A DNA stretch of 14,584 bases from Methanosarcinales archaeon (GCA_030672605.1 DAOVGE010000147.1:1-14584); one strand, 5' to 3'. Shown: positions 6,395 through 13,127, counted from the stretch's first letter. Made by a program: numbers and translations. Notes: a model not told the origin generated them from the letters alone.

Positions 6395-7711
6395 CTAAAT
6401 TCTTCTGATCTGTATCAATGCAAACAGAACGGCGATGAGTCCGGCTAGTGTGTAGGTGGGGGTGATTCTATGACCGAGGTCGTTACCTCCGGTGTAGTCC
6501 TCTGATGGTGTCGGACTTATGTGTGGTACAGTGGGTGTTGGCTGTGATTCTTTGATTGATCGAGTCGAGGTTTGGATCGGTGTGGATGTGGTTGAAACAG
6601 TGGTCGGAGTTTCGTCGGGCAACAGTATTATATCTTCTTCTGTATGTTTATCAACATATAGAGTTACTGCTTCCTCGCTTGTGAGGTGTATGCGGGAAAT
6701 CTTTTCATAATCCTCATCGGTGCCGGGATCGAGCCATTTGATCCTGAATGAATGCAATGTATCCTCATCCTCTTCGAACTCGTATTCGCCATAGTCCTCT
6801 GAACTACCTGATGCGACGCTAATATACTTCTTGTAATTTCCATCGATGTAGAGATAGACATTCAGATCATCGTCGTCGAGATTGTTTACATACACCTGAG
6901 CACTGATCTTATCCTCGTCTTCGGAATAATCATCGGTCAGGAGTATGATGGTTGTCACACCTGTTATCGTGTGCTCTTCGGTCTTCTCATACCACTCATC
7001 TGTGTCTGTATCGAACCATCTGATCGTGAATGTGTGTGTGCCCTCGTCCATGCTGTAATCATCATACTCTTTGGTCTTGCCAGATGAGACGCTCTTGAAA
7101 CCCTTATCATTTCCATCGACCAGTAGATGAACATCCAATTTGTCATCATCGATGTTCTTCACATACACTGTAACGGTGTGTGTTTCTGTTGTTCCAGCCG
7201 GCGGGCTTCCGAGGGTCACCATGGTGCCGATCCACTCCGCAGGTATTATGATCTGGTTCTTATGTTCCTGCTCCTTATCAACGAGTAGTCCCTTAGAAAG
7301 ATTGAGGAAACTCGAGTCGCCGTCTTTCCCCACCACTTCAAATTTGATCGTTGCAAGTGATCCCGATCCGCTGACAGCGCCACTGACACCTGGTTTGAAG
7401 AGCAGGGTGATCAAGCCCGTGTCCGTGAAGTGGCACATCTCCACTGGCACCTCATCACCACCTACCTCTCCGTTCATCTCGTCGATATCGTCGAGGTCGG
7501 TTGCGTTCACAACACTTGAATTGAACGACAGATCGAACCGTCCGGAAGCCAGATCATCGACATCATCGATCATGATTGTGACATCGAATTTGTTGCCAGT
7601 GATATAGTCGGGTGCATCTATGCTTACCGTCGTTGCTGCTGCATGGGTTACAGATACCGCAAGCAAGATCAGGATTGCGGTAAGTTTTCGTTCTTGGTTC
7701 GTTGCGTGCAT
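6395..7711 (-). CDS. Membrane-anchored cohesin protein with two acidic repeat domains
   Basis: 438 residues from the ATG at 7711, which has AGGTGA five to eight nt upstream; an in-frame GTG at 7720 would overlap that site. Signal peptide 1-26. A cohesin-like domain spans about 28-168 (VSIDAPDYITG, FDLSFNSSVVNATDL, GSGSLATIKFEV). Two related, very acidic repeats follow at about 178-253 and 270-345, each with a VYV-x-N-(I/L)-DDD core and ending in F-x-I-(R/K)-W-(F/L)-D-x-x-T-D. A Ser/Thr/Pro-rich linker (366-405) leads to a membrane helix (about 418-434) and RRI. The order is thus dockerin receptor outside, acidic stalk, wall-type linker, anchor. It starts 5 nt after the previous cohesin gene. 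The repeats resemble no domain I can name; their Asp/Glu content suggests calcium or other cation binding, which is inference. Confidence 0.83.
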   Translation of the reverse strand: MHATNQERKLTAILILLAVSVTHAAATTVSIDAPDYITGNKFDVTIMIDDVDDLASGRFDLSFNSSVVNATDLDDIDEMNGEVGGDEVPVEMCHFTDTGLITLLFKPGVSGAVSGSGSLATIKFEVVGKDGDSSFLNLSKGLLVDKEQEHKNQIIIPAEWIGTMVTLGSPPAGTTETHTVTVYVKNIDDDKLDVHLLVDGNDKGFKSVSSGKTKEYDDYSMDEGTHTFTIRWFDTDTDEWYEKTEEHTITGVTTIILLTDDYSEDEDKISAQVYVNNLDDDDLNVYLYIDGNYKKYISVASGSSEDYGEYEFEEDEDTLHSFRIKWLDPGTDEDYEKISRIHLTSEEAVTLYVDKHTEEDIILLPDETPTTVSTTSTPIQTSTRSIKESQPTPTVPHISPTPSEDYTGGNDLGHRITPTYTLAGLIAVLFALIQIRRI

Positions 7712-7716
7712 GGTGA

Positions 7717-8505
7717 TCACCTGAAGAGTGTCAATGAATAGATAAAAGCGAGTAATCCGATGATCGAGTAGATGGAAATAAAATTATGTGTTGTCAGTAT
7801 ATCCTGCAATCCATCTTTTTCGGATGGTGTGGCTGGCACTGCCGCAGCCGGTGCATCCTGCACGTCCTCCTGCGCTCTGGCGGTCAGTGCATGCGACTCC
7901 GGACTGGATGCTCTGGTCTGTATCATGGTTGCAGTCGGTGCTGGTGCTGATGGTGCAGCGAACGTTTTGGTGGGTGATGGTGTCGGTGTTTCAACTGATA
8001 CCGATTCCGCGTTACCAACAGTTACATTATCACCAAACCAGTTTGCAGGTATCTCATCCGCTCCGGTATCACTGAGTCTTCTCTTAAACTCGTCGGATAC
8101 ATCAATGGCACTGGTATCCCCGGTAGCGCCCACAACCTCGAAGTTAATCTTTGCCACGTATCCTGATCCGCTGACGCAATCGGCGCTGCTGAGCTTGAAG
8201 ATCATCCGGATCCTGCCGTCATCCATGACCTCCCACATATCGATCGGAATCTCTGTGTCATCGATGTTTCCGGATCTGACATCCTCCACATCTAGGACAT
8301 CCGGATCAAAAACGAGATCGAACTGCCCCCCATTCATATCACTGACCTCCGTGATATCGATTGTGACCTCAAACGTATCAGAGACGTATTCGGGCGCGTT
8401 GACGCTGACATTGACATCTGCATCCTCTGCTGCTGCCAAACCGATTGCGAGTGACACAAGGAGTGCGATTGATAATATCTTCTCCGCAATATGGTTCCTA
8501 TTCAT
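7717..8505 (-). CDS. Membrane-anchored cohesin protein coupled to the ABC ATPase gene
   Basis: 262 residues. Start at the ATG at 8505: GGGAG lies 8 nt upstream and the signal peptide (ends GLAAAEDAD) begins here; an in-frame ATG at 8526 adds seven residues. One cohesin-like domain spans about 31-166 (VSVNAPEYVSDTFEVTIDI, FDLVFDPDVLDVEDV, GSGYVAKINFEVVG). A long Pro/Ala/Thr linker (170-230) precedes a membrane helix near 243-260 with a short basic end. The tail lacks the GF motif of PGF-CTERM, so it is probably a plain membrane anchor. The gene overlaps the end of the ATPase gene by 8 nt (ATGAATAG), which implies translational coupling: an anchored cohesin is made together with the ABC motor. 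Natural partners are the dockerins of the substrate-binding protein and the scaffoldin. Confidence 0.85.
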   Translation of the reverse strand: MNRNHIAEKILSIALLVSLAIGLAAAEDADVNVSVNAPEYVSDTFEVTIDITEVSDMNGGQFDLVFDPDVLDVEDVRSGNIDDTEIPIDMWEVMDDGRIRMIFKLSSADCVSGSGYVAKINFEVVGATGDTSAIDVSDEFKRRLSDTGADEIPANWFGDNVTVGNAESVSVETPTPSPTKTFAAPSAPAPTATMIQTRASSPESHALTARAQEDVQDAPAAAVPATPSEKDGLQDILTTHNFISIYSIIGLLAFIYSLTLFR

Positions 8506-9307
8506 CACCCCATCTCCCTGATTCATCCGGTCTTACAGACCGTATCGGCACGATATACGGCATCCTGCCATTGCCATTGCCATTGATCACCTCAGCCTCC
8601 ACATCATAGACCAATCTGATATTCTCTGGCGTGAGCACATCAGAGGGGCTGCCTGCATCAACGATCGTACCCTTCTTCATGATGATCACCCGATCGGTGT
8701 ATCTTGATGCAAGGTTCAGGTCATGGACTGCCATGATCGCAGAGACCCTCCTCGTTGTCACGAGATTCTTGATGATCTCCATCACCTCAAGCTGGTGTTT
8801 TATATCGAGGTTTGAGGTTGGTTCATCGAGCAAGAGAACACCTGCCTCCTGCGCAAGTGCTCTTGCGATTAAGACCTTCTGCTGCTGACCACCACTCAGT
8901 TCGTTCAGGTCACTCATGGCAAGATCCTCAATCTCCATCAGTTTCAGGACCTCCACGACCTTCTTCATGTCCGCATCACCGCTCCGCCATCCGAGATGTG
9001 GGCGCCTTCCCATGAGCACCGTGTCAAAGACTGTTATCGGAAAGGTGCGGGATCCCGTCTGAGGAACATAACCAATCCTCCTTGCGACCTCCATAGGGCT
9101 CATATTCTTTATCTCCTGTTCATCCAGAAGGATCGTTCCCTGCTTCGGCTTCAGGATTCGATCGATGCACCTGATCAGCGTGGATTTGCCAGCGCCGTTC
9201 GGACCCACGATCCCGAGCATCTCCGATTCTGCAAGATCCATCGTAACGTCTTTGAGGACTGGTGTGCTTGAATAGCCGAACTCAAGATCGCTTACTTTGA
9301 GTTTCAA
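8498..9307 (-). CDS. ABC transporter ATPase, FecE/BtuD type (iron chelate, haem or cobalamin import)
   Basis: 269 residues with every ABC motif in place: Walker A GPNGAGKST (35-43), Q-loop Q83, signature LSGGQQQ (137-143), Walker B LLLDEP (158-163) and switch H195. The order and the RVIIMKKGTIVDAGSPSDVLT stretch are typical of the COG1120 branch that powers importers of siderophores, haem and B12. It would form a dimer under the FecCD/BtuC-type permease and hydrolyse ATP to open it. The start is a TTG at 9307 whose codon overlaps the permease stop (TTGA), preceded by a run of Gs that can act as ribosome site; the rare start may tune its level. The residues beyond about 240 are an Asn/Gly-rich tail with no assigned role. 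Downstream it overlaps the cohesin gene by 8 nt. Confidence 0.95.
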   Translation of the reverse strand: MKLKVSDLEFGYSSTPVLKDVTMDLAESEMLGIVGPNGAGKSTLIRCIDRILKPKQGTILLDEQEIKNMSPMEVARRIGYVPQTGSRTFPITVFDTVLMGRRPHLGWRSGDADMKKVVEVLKLMEIEDLAMSDLNELSGGQQQKVLIARALAQEAGVLLLDEPTSNLDIKHQLEVMEIIKNLVTTRRVSAIMAVHDLNLASRYTDRVIIMKKGTIVDAGSPSDVLTPENIRLVYDVEAEVINGNGNGRMPYIVPIRSVRPDESGRWGDE

Positions 9308-10377
9308 AAGTACCCCCCCTTTCTATTCATTATTAGATAGATGAACAAAGGAACACCAAGATATGAAGTCATCACACCTACCGGAAGAATGATCGGCGAC
9401 ATGATAGTCCTTGCCGCGGTGTCCGCCGCAACAAGCAGTACTGCACCAACAAGACCCGATGTCACAATCAGAAATCGGTTATCCCCGCCAATCACCATGC
9501 GGCAGATATGCGGTGCAACGAGCCCTATGAACTGGATTGTTCCTGTGAAGCAGACGATGCCAGCAATGAGGAGGGATGCGAACACCATCGTGATGATTCT
9601 GGTCAGCTCCACCCGTACGCCAAGACTTTTTGCGGTCTCATCTCCGGCACCGAGCACATTGAGATCCCATGATTTTATTATGAGCGGGGGAACGCATAAT
9701 CCGAGCACGACGAGTACCGGCAACAATTTTTCCCATGTTGCCCTTCCAAGACTTCCAACCATCCAGAATATCGCCCCTTTCACCGCATCTGCCTCGCCAA
9801 AGTACTGAAGCGTCATCGTCATCGCATTGAAGAGAAACATCATCGCAATTCCTGCAAGTATCATGCTCTCTGGTGTCGATCCCCTGCGGCTCGAAAGACC
9901 GAGAATGACAAACGAAACCAGTAGTGCGAAGACAAAGGCGTTTCCGATCACCAGGTACTGTCCACCAATGAAGCCTGCACCTACAAGAATAGCAAGAGAT
10001 GCGCCGAATCCGGCACCTGATGCGATTCCAAGTGTGTAAGGACTTGCAAGCGGATTTTTCAGCACTCCCTGCATCACCGCGCCTGCAATACCAAGACCAG
10101 CGCCTGCTAGAATACCCATCAGGATTCGGGGAAGTCGCAGCTTCCATACACATATATCAGCAAGCCTGTTGTATTCGAAGTAACCTGGAAAGAACTTGTA
10201 AAAGAATGCAGAGTACGCATCCCATATCGAGACGTTCGCAGATCCAAGCGATGCCGATAATCCCGCGAGGATGAATAGAATCGGGATGAGGACGAGGATG
10301 AAGGTTACTTTTCTTCCGATGAATCTTCGGTATTGTTCTGTTGTTGTGCAGCTCTCGTCCGGTGATGTTGGTGCCAT
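9304..10377 (-). CDS. ABC transporter permease, FecCD/BtuC family
   Basis: 357 residues from the ATG at 10377; the frame also opens at a TTG at 10422, but that extension is polar and no ribosome site precedes it. About ten membrane helices. Family hallmarks are clear: RLPR (81-84) followed by AGAGLGIAGAVMQ and LKNPLASPYTLGIASGAG (107-124); the ATPase-coupling region around 244-262 (GDETAKSLGV); GLVAPHICR (285-293); and GVPLFIYLI near the end (341-349). This family makes the membrane channel for import of ferric siderophores, haem or cobalamin. It is first in the five-gene operon, 125 nt downstream of the TATA-containing operator unit at 10502-10527. No substrate-binding gene lies in this operon; the only one in the window is the dockerin-bearing gene at 1-1112. 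The substrate is not readable from the sequence. Confidence 0.93.
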   Translation of the reverse strand: MAPTSPDESCTTTEQYRRFIGRKVTFILVLIPILFILAGLSASLGSANVSIWDAYSAFFYKFFPGYFEYNRLADICVWKLRLPRILMGILAGAGLGIAGAVMQGVLKNPLASPYTLGIASGAGFGASLAILVGAGFIGGQYLVIGNAFVFALLVSFVILGLSSRRGSTPESMILAGIAMMFLFNAMTMTLQYFGEADAVKGAIFWMVGSLGRATWEKLLPVLVVLGLCVPPLIIKSWDLNVLGAGDETAKSLGVRVELTRIITMVFASLLIAGIVCFTGTIQFIGLVAPHICRMVIGGDNRFLIVTSGLVGAVLLVAADTAARTIMSPIILPVGVMTSYLGVPLFIYLIMNRKGGYF

Positions 10378-10501
10378 TTTTATCTGTTCATCAATCGCAA
10401 ATCTACGGATTTCAACGAACAAAGGAGGTTGGTTTTTTTAGTGGGCATTCCACAGAATTGTCCATGCATTCCGTTTCTGTTCATAGCACAATCCACTATT
10501 A

Positions 10502-10557
10502 CTAGGTATACATATACCATGCCCTAACAAAGTTCGGTTTTGGATGAAAAAACCTAA
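10502..10557 (-). promoter_or_regulatory. Operator array and promoter of the ABC permease/ATPase/cohesin operon
   Basis: Two clear units: CTAGG-N16-CCTAA at 10502-10527 and TTCGG-N15-CCTAA at 10533-10557, with the 5-nt spacer CAAAG; a third, decayed unit may begin at about 10563 (CATGG). The promoter-proximal unit read on the minus strand has the core gcatggtatatgtata, holding the TATA-like box. It lies about 125-150 nt before the ATG at 10377. It matches the arrays at 2720 and 12316 in half-site, spacer length and TATA placement. Confidence 0.75.
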
Positions 10558-10865
10558 ATAAAATCATGGTTTCAGTGCGTGTTTAACGATATGTCCATAT
10601 ATGATTCGATCTATTTCGTATCCTGCCGTCCGGTCTCAACGTCGGGAAGGAGAGGAAGTGTGCACTGACATATACCGTACTCAGGGTGTAGCAGAAGTAT
10701 CTGAGGGTTTCGTCATCCCTTATCTGCTTTGCTCTTTATCAAAACCCTGTAACATATATAATGTCAAAGGAGGGGTCCGAAACCTACATCCAGCACTCAT
10801 CCATAGCCATTTGATTCTGCCATCTCTATTGATCTCCTATGATTTTTCTCTTGTACGTGTTAGCT

Positions 10866-10939
10866 AACCACAAGATTACACAGATTTCCACGAGAAAGAC
10901 TACCATCTTCTTGTGTCAATCTCGTGAAATCTCGTGGTT
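10866..10939. repeat. Imperfect hairpin of iterated CACRAG-type words
   Basis: Starts AACCACAAGATTACACAG and ends with CTCGTGAAATCTCGTGGTT, whose reverse complement reads AACCACGAGATTTCACGAG. The arms are about 33 nt with scattered mismatches around a short loop (CTACCAT). Within each arm a CAC(R)AGA(T) word recurs every 9-10 nt. Non-coding. Confidence 0.7.
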
Positions 10940-11065
10940 TTTTGGGTCTTTGGTATCTCGCGTTGCAATGCAAAAACGACCAGTCATATCGGTTATTTAC
11001 CAGCGCTCACCCCACTTTGGTTTCGAGGAGTTTGTCATGAATTTAGTCTATTTCTGGCAGTTTTT

Positions 11066-11150
11066 ATCACGAATTTCACGAATGGACGAATGGCACGAAT
11101 CTATTCCGTCTTAACATTCGTGAAATTCGTTCATTCGTGCCATTCGTGAT
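11066..11150. repeat. Imperfect hairpin built of four ACGAAT words per arm
   Basis: Left arm 11066-11100 carries ACGAAT four times at steps of 9, 8 and 9 nt; right arm 11116-11150 carries the reverse complement ATTCGT four times. The 35-nt arms pair at 30 positions around a 15-nt loop. The mismatches fall only in the dinucleotide spacers between words (TT, GG, GG against GG, GA, TT). No open frame of credible coding quality uses it. Confidence 0.85.
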
Positions 11151-11281
11151 CCCTAAGCGCTTAACGTCACACCAGCACAATTCATCTACGAGACGCTTGC
11201 AACGCGAATTACCAGAGAGCCGGTTTTTTTTCACCTCGGCTACACACATACATATTTTCTTAAACATTCCCCGCTCCCCCA

Positions 11282-12298
11282 TCATTTCCGGGCGATATCT
11301 ACCCTGTCCATGCCCATGCAATCTTTCACGTACCGCGACTCCACGCTTCCAAAGCCAGCACCAAGCATCGCATCAGAGATCGCGCTCTCGGGAAGTGACA
11401 TATCTTGCCCCGCCATCGCGTATGTATGTGCCCACCATGCCGCATCGTGGGGCCACGTCCCAGCCTCATTCACAACCGGGTGCTGGCTCACGCATATCCC
11501 ACCCGGAGCAATCGATTTGTAGACCTTCTCAAAGATACTTTCGAGATGATCCGCGGCTAAATTCAGGCAGTAGCTCATCCAGACAAGATCATAACCGGCG
11601 CCGAAGTCGTCTTTCGTGAAATCAGCACCGAGCGTCTTGATTCGGTCCTCAAGACCATATTCCTTGATGATCTTCTTCGCAACTTCCACAACCGGCGGCT
11701 GATCCAGAACAACTGCCGTAAGCGCAGGGTTTCGCGTGACCAGTGCCGCCGCGAATACGCCGGCATTTCCGGCAAGATCAAGCATCCGCCTGAAATGCGG
11801 GAACTCCGGCATCGCAATCACCATCGGGATCGCTTTGTGCGACCACATCGCACGCTGGTATCTGGAGTTCATCTCGGTCATCTGCGCCCAGTAATCTTCA
11901 GGATATTCCGCATTCACATCTGTTTCAGGAATTCCTGACTTCAACACATCGGGAATCGCTGCAATCATACCCTCCTGCATTCCTACGGTCATCGCGTACA
12001 AATCGCCCATATATGTCGGCTTTCCCTCTACGAGATACTCTTCAGCGGGCGGAGTGTTCGTGTACATGCCCGCCTTCTTCGTGACTATGGCGAGTATGGT
12101 CAGCATGTCAAGCAGCCTGGATGTCGGCTCTATCTTTGTACCGAGTCTTTCTGCGACCTCTTCTGCCGAGATCGGCGCGGAGAGCTGGTCAAATATCTTG
12201 AAGTCGATTGCGTGTTTCAGGACATGTGGCTTTCCTGTGGCGTTCACGAGTTCCCAGAGTGTGTCGGCTGGAACTGTCGATTCAGGTACTTTATCCAT
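11282..12298 (-). CDS. SAM-dependent methyltransferase, O-methyltransferase (Methyltransf_2) family
   Basis: 338 residues from the ATG at 12298. That start sits 25-30 nt after the TATA-like core of the operator unit at 12316-12341, so the message is probably leaderless; the longer frame from 12334 would start inside the TATA box. Residues 1-95 form a winged-helix dimerisation domain (AEEVAERLGTKIEPTSRLLDML). The catalytic domain has SAM motif I as LDLAGNAG (173-180), where most relatives have D-x-GGG-x-G, then VVLDQPPVVEVAKK (197-210) and SIAPGGICVSQHPVV. The usual His-Asp-Trp at the active site of small-molecule O-methyltransferases is not visible; CLNLAAD (244-250) stands there, so the chemistry may differ. 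The family methylates phenolics, carotenoid and tetrapyrrole-type compounds; the substrate here is unknown. It diverges from the flavodoxin and shares its operator. Confidence 0.85.
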   Translation of the reverse strand: MDKVPESTVPADTLWELVNATGKPHVLKHAIDFKIFDQLSAPISAEEVAERLGTKIEPTSRLLDMLTILAIVTKKAGMYTNTPPAEEYLVEGKPTYMGDLYAMTVGMQEGMIAAIPDVLKSGIPETDVNAEYPEDYWAQMTEMNSRYQRAMWSHKAIPMVIAMPEFPHFRRMLDLAGNAGVFAAALVTRNPALTAVVLDQPPVVEVAKKIIKEYGLEDRIKTLGADFTKDDFGAGYDLVWMSYCLNLAADHLESIFEKVYKSIAPGGICVSQHPVVNEAGTWPHDAAWWAHTYAMAGQDMSLPESAISDAMLGAGFGSVESRYVKDCMGMDRVDIARK

Positions 12299-12315
12299 GC
12301 CAAACCATGTTAACA

Positions 12316-12431
12316 TTAGGTACACAAATAGCATACCCTAAAAAGATTCGGTTATAGTTAAAAAAACCGAATAAAGCTAGGATTTTGCGTTTTTTTCTAA
12401 TATTGTTAGGGTTTGTTATTTATATACCTAA
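12316..12431. promoter_or_regulatory. Four-unit palindromic operator array with divergent promoters
   Basis: Four palindromes in a row: TTAGG-N16-CCTAA (12316-12341), TTCGG-N15-CCGAA (12347-12371), CTAGG-N14-TCTAA (12377-12400) and TTAGG-N16-CCTAA (12406-12431). All three gaps are 5 nt (AAAGA, TAAAG, TATTG). Half-sites alternate in direction at steps of about 20 and 10 nt, so all lie on one face of the helix. Both outer units have the N16 form and contain outward-facing TATA boxes: gtatgctatttgtgta for the methyltransferase (minus strand) and gtttgttatttatata for the flavodoxin (plus strand). The inner two lack a TATA box. Related arrays lie at 2720 and 10502. Confidence 0.82.
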
Positions 12432-12487
12432 TTACCCATACATCTCTGACCTCTATTCAAATAGACGGAAATACTGAAGGGTTAACA

Positions 12488-12931
12488 ATGGCAAAGACAA
12501 TTTTAATATACGGTTCGACCACCGGAAACACTGAAGAGCTCTCCGGACGTGTGGCAGCAGGTCTCGAGCAAGGAGGCGCTGACGTTACAGTGAAGGACGT
12601 AGCCGACACAGGCGTTGCCGAACTCGCTTCTTATGACGCGATCGTATTCGGCTGCTCTACATGGGGCGATGGCGAGTTGCAGGACGATTTCATCGATTTC
12701 CACGCGGATCTGGACGGCACATCACTGAATGGTAAGAAGGCAGCGGTCTTTGGTCCGGGCGATAGCGATGACTATCCGGACACGTTCTGCGATGCGGTGG
12801 ACATCCTCGAGGATGCACTAAGGAACTGCGGCGCTGATATCGTCACTGAAAACCTCAAGGTCGACGGAGACGTTGAACCTGCATTCGGAGATGCAAAAGC
12901 GTGGGGAACAAAAGTCGCTGGCGCGATTTAA
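12488..12931 (+). CDS. Short-chain flavodoxin
   Basis: 147 residues, the usual size of a short-chain flavodoxin. FMN phosphate loop GSTTGNTE (9-16); the 60s loop CSTWGDGELQDDF with the ring-stacking W59; and the 90s loop GPGDSDDYPDTFCDAV with Y96 in the G-D-x-x-x-Y arrangement. The N-terminal half reads very like Desulfovibrio-type flavodoxin (GCSTWGD, LQDDF). It carries one or two electrons at low potential in the cytoplasm and commonly replaces ferredoxin when iron is short. The start at 12488 is chosen because the family sequence (AKTILIYGSTTGNT) begins there; the frame is open upstream but would run through the operator. The TATA box is in the operator unit 12406-12431, ~62 nt before the ATG. 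It diverges from the methyltransferase gene. Confidence 0.95.
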   Translation: MAKTILIYGSTTGNTEELSGRVAAGLEQGGADVTVKDVADTGVAELASYDAIVFGCSTWGDGELQDDFIDFHADLDGTSLNGKKAAVFGPGDSDDYPDTFCDAVDILEDALRNCGADIVTENLKVDGDVEPAFGDAKAWGTKVAGAI

Positions 12932-12940
12932 CCCCGTTTC

Positions 12941-12960
12941 TCTTTTTTTGCGTTCTTTTT
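12941..12960 (+). terminator. Oligo-T terminator after the flavodoxin
   Basis: Two T tracts (12943-12949 and 12956-12960) begin 12 nt after the stop codon. Archaeal RNA polymerase stops at such T-rich runs without a hairpin. None is visible. Confidence 0.6.
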
Positions 12961-13111
12961 ATCGACATTCGTCCCCACCCCTCGCTCCGATGGAAAAATT
13001 GGGTTACTGGAATCAGGATAATGCGGAAGCTTGGGTGTTAGGTCAACTTATTTAGGTATCTGCGCCATATCCGGGATTGTGTAAACCCCGCGGTCTCATG
13101 GCGATGGAACT

Positions 13112-13119
13112 AAGGAGGT
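13112..13119 (+). promoter_or_regulatory. Very strong ribosome binding site AAGGAGGT
   Basis: A full-length Shine-Dalgarno match, 8 nt before the ATG at 13128. It is the best ribosome site seen in the window and it precedes a 15-codon frame, not a full-size gene. This is the main reason to take that short frame seriously. Confidence 0.65.
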
Positions 13120-13127
13120 ATTAATTT

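Larger units (their letters stand above)
10441..11281. other. Gene-poor intergenic region
   Basis: About 840 nt between the permease and the methyltransferase genes. It contains the operator/promoter at 10502-10557 and two imperfect hairpins of iterated short repeats (10866-10939, 11066-11150). Open frames present here are short, run through the repeats, lack ribosome sites and have no recognisable protein features, so I call none. A sequence resembling a TATA box followed by a ribosome site lies at about 10757-10775 without a credible gene after it. The rest shows nothing I can assign. Confidence 0.65.

Noticed and set aside
7772..8521. Plus-strand open frame opposite a cohesin gene
   Set aside because: Antisense shadow. 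The minus strand has a clear signal peptide, cohesin and anchor in an overlapping operon.
10601..10867. Possible 88-codon gene in the intergenic region
   Set aside because: No ribosome site, no promoter at a proper distance and no protein features.
10839..11114. Overlapping plus-strand frames across the hairpins
   Set aside because: They read through the inverted repeats and show no coding character.
11218..11242. Hairpin terminator beyond the methyltransferase
   Set aside because: AGCCG and CGGCT can pair, but no T-run follows on the minus strand, so a terminator is not supported.
12316..12431. Short CRISPR-like array
   Set aside because: The repeating period of ~30 bp suggested it, but the units are palindromes with 5-nt spacers, the internal sequences differ, and outer units hold TATA boxes.
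12990..13055. 21-codon frame after the flavodoxin
   Set aside because: No ribosome site and no sign of conservation that can be judged here.
13038..13057. Operator unit before the efflux genes
   Set aside because: Two TTAGGT words occur in direct orientation 14 nt apart, with no CCTAA partner. The palindromic layout of the other arrays is missing.
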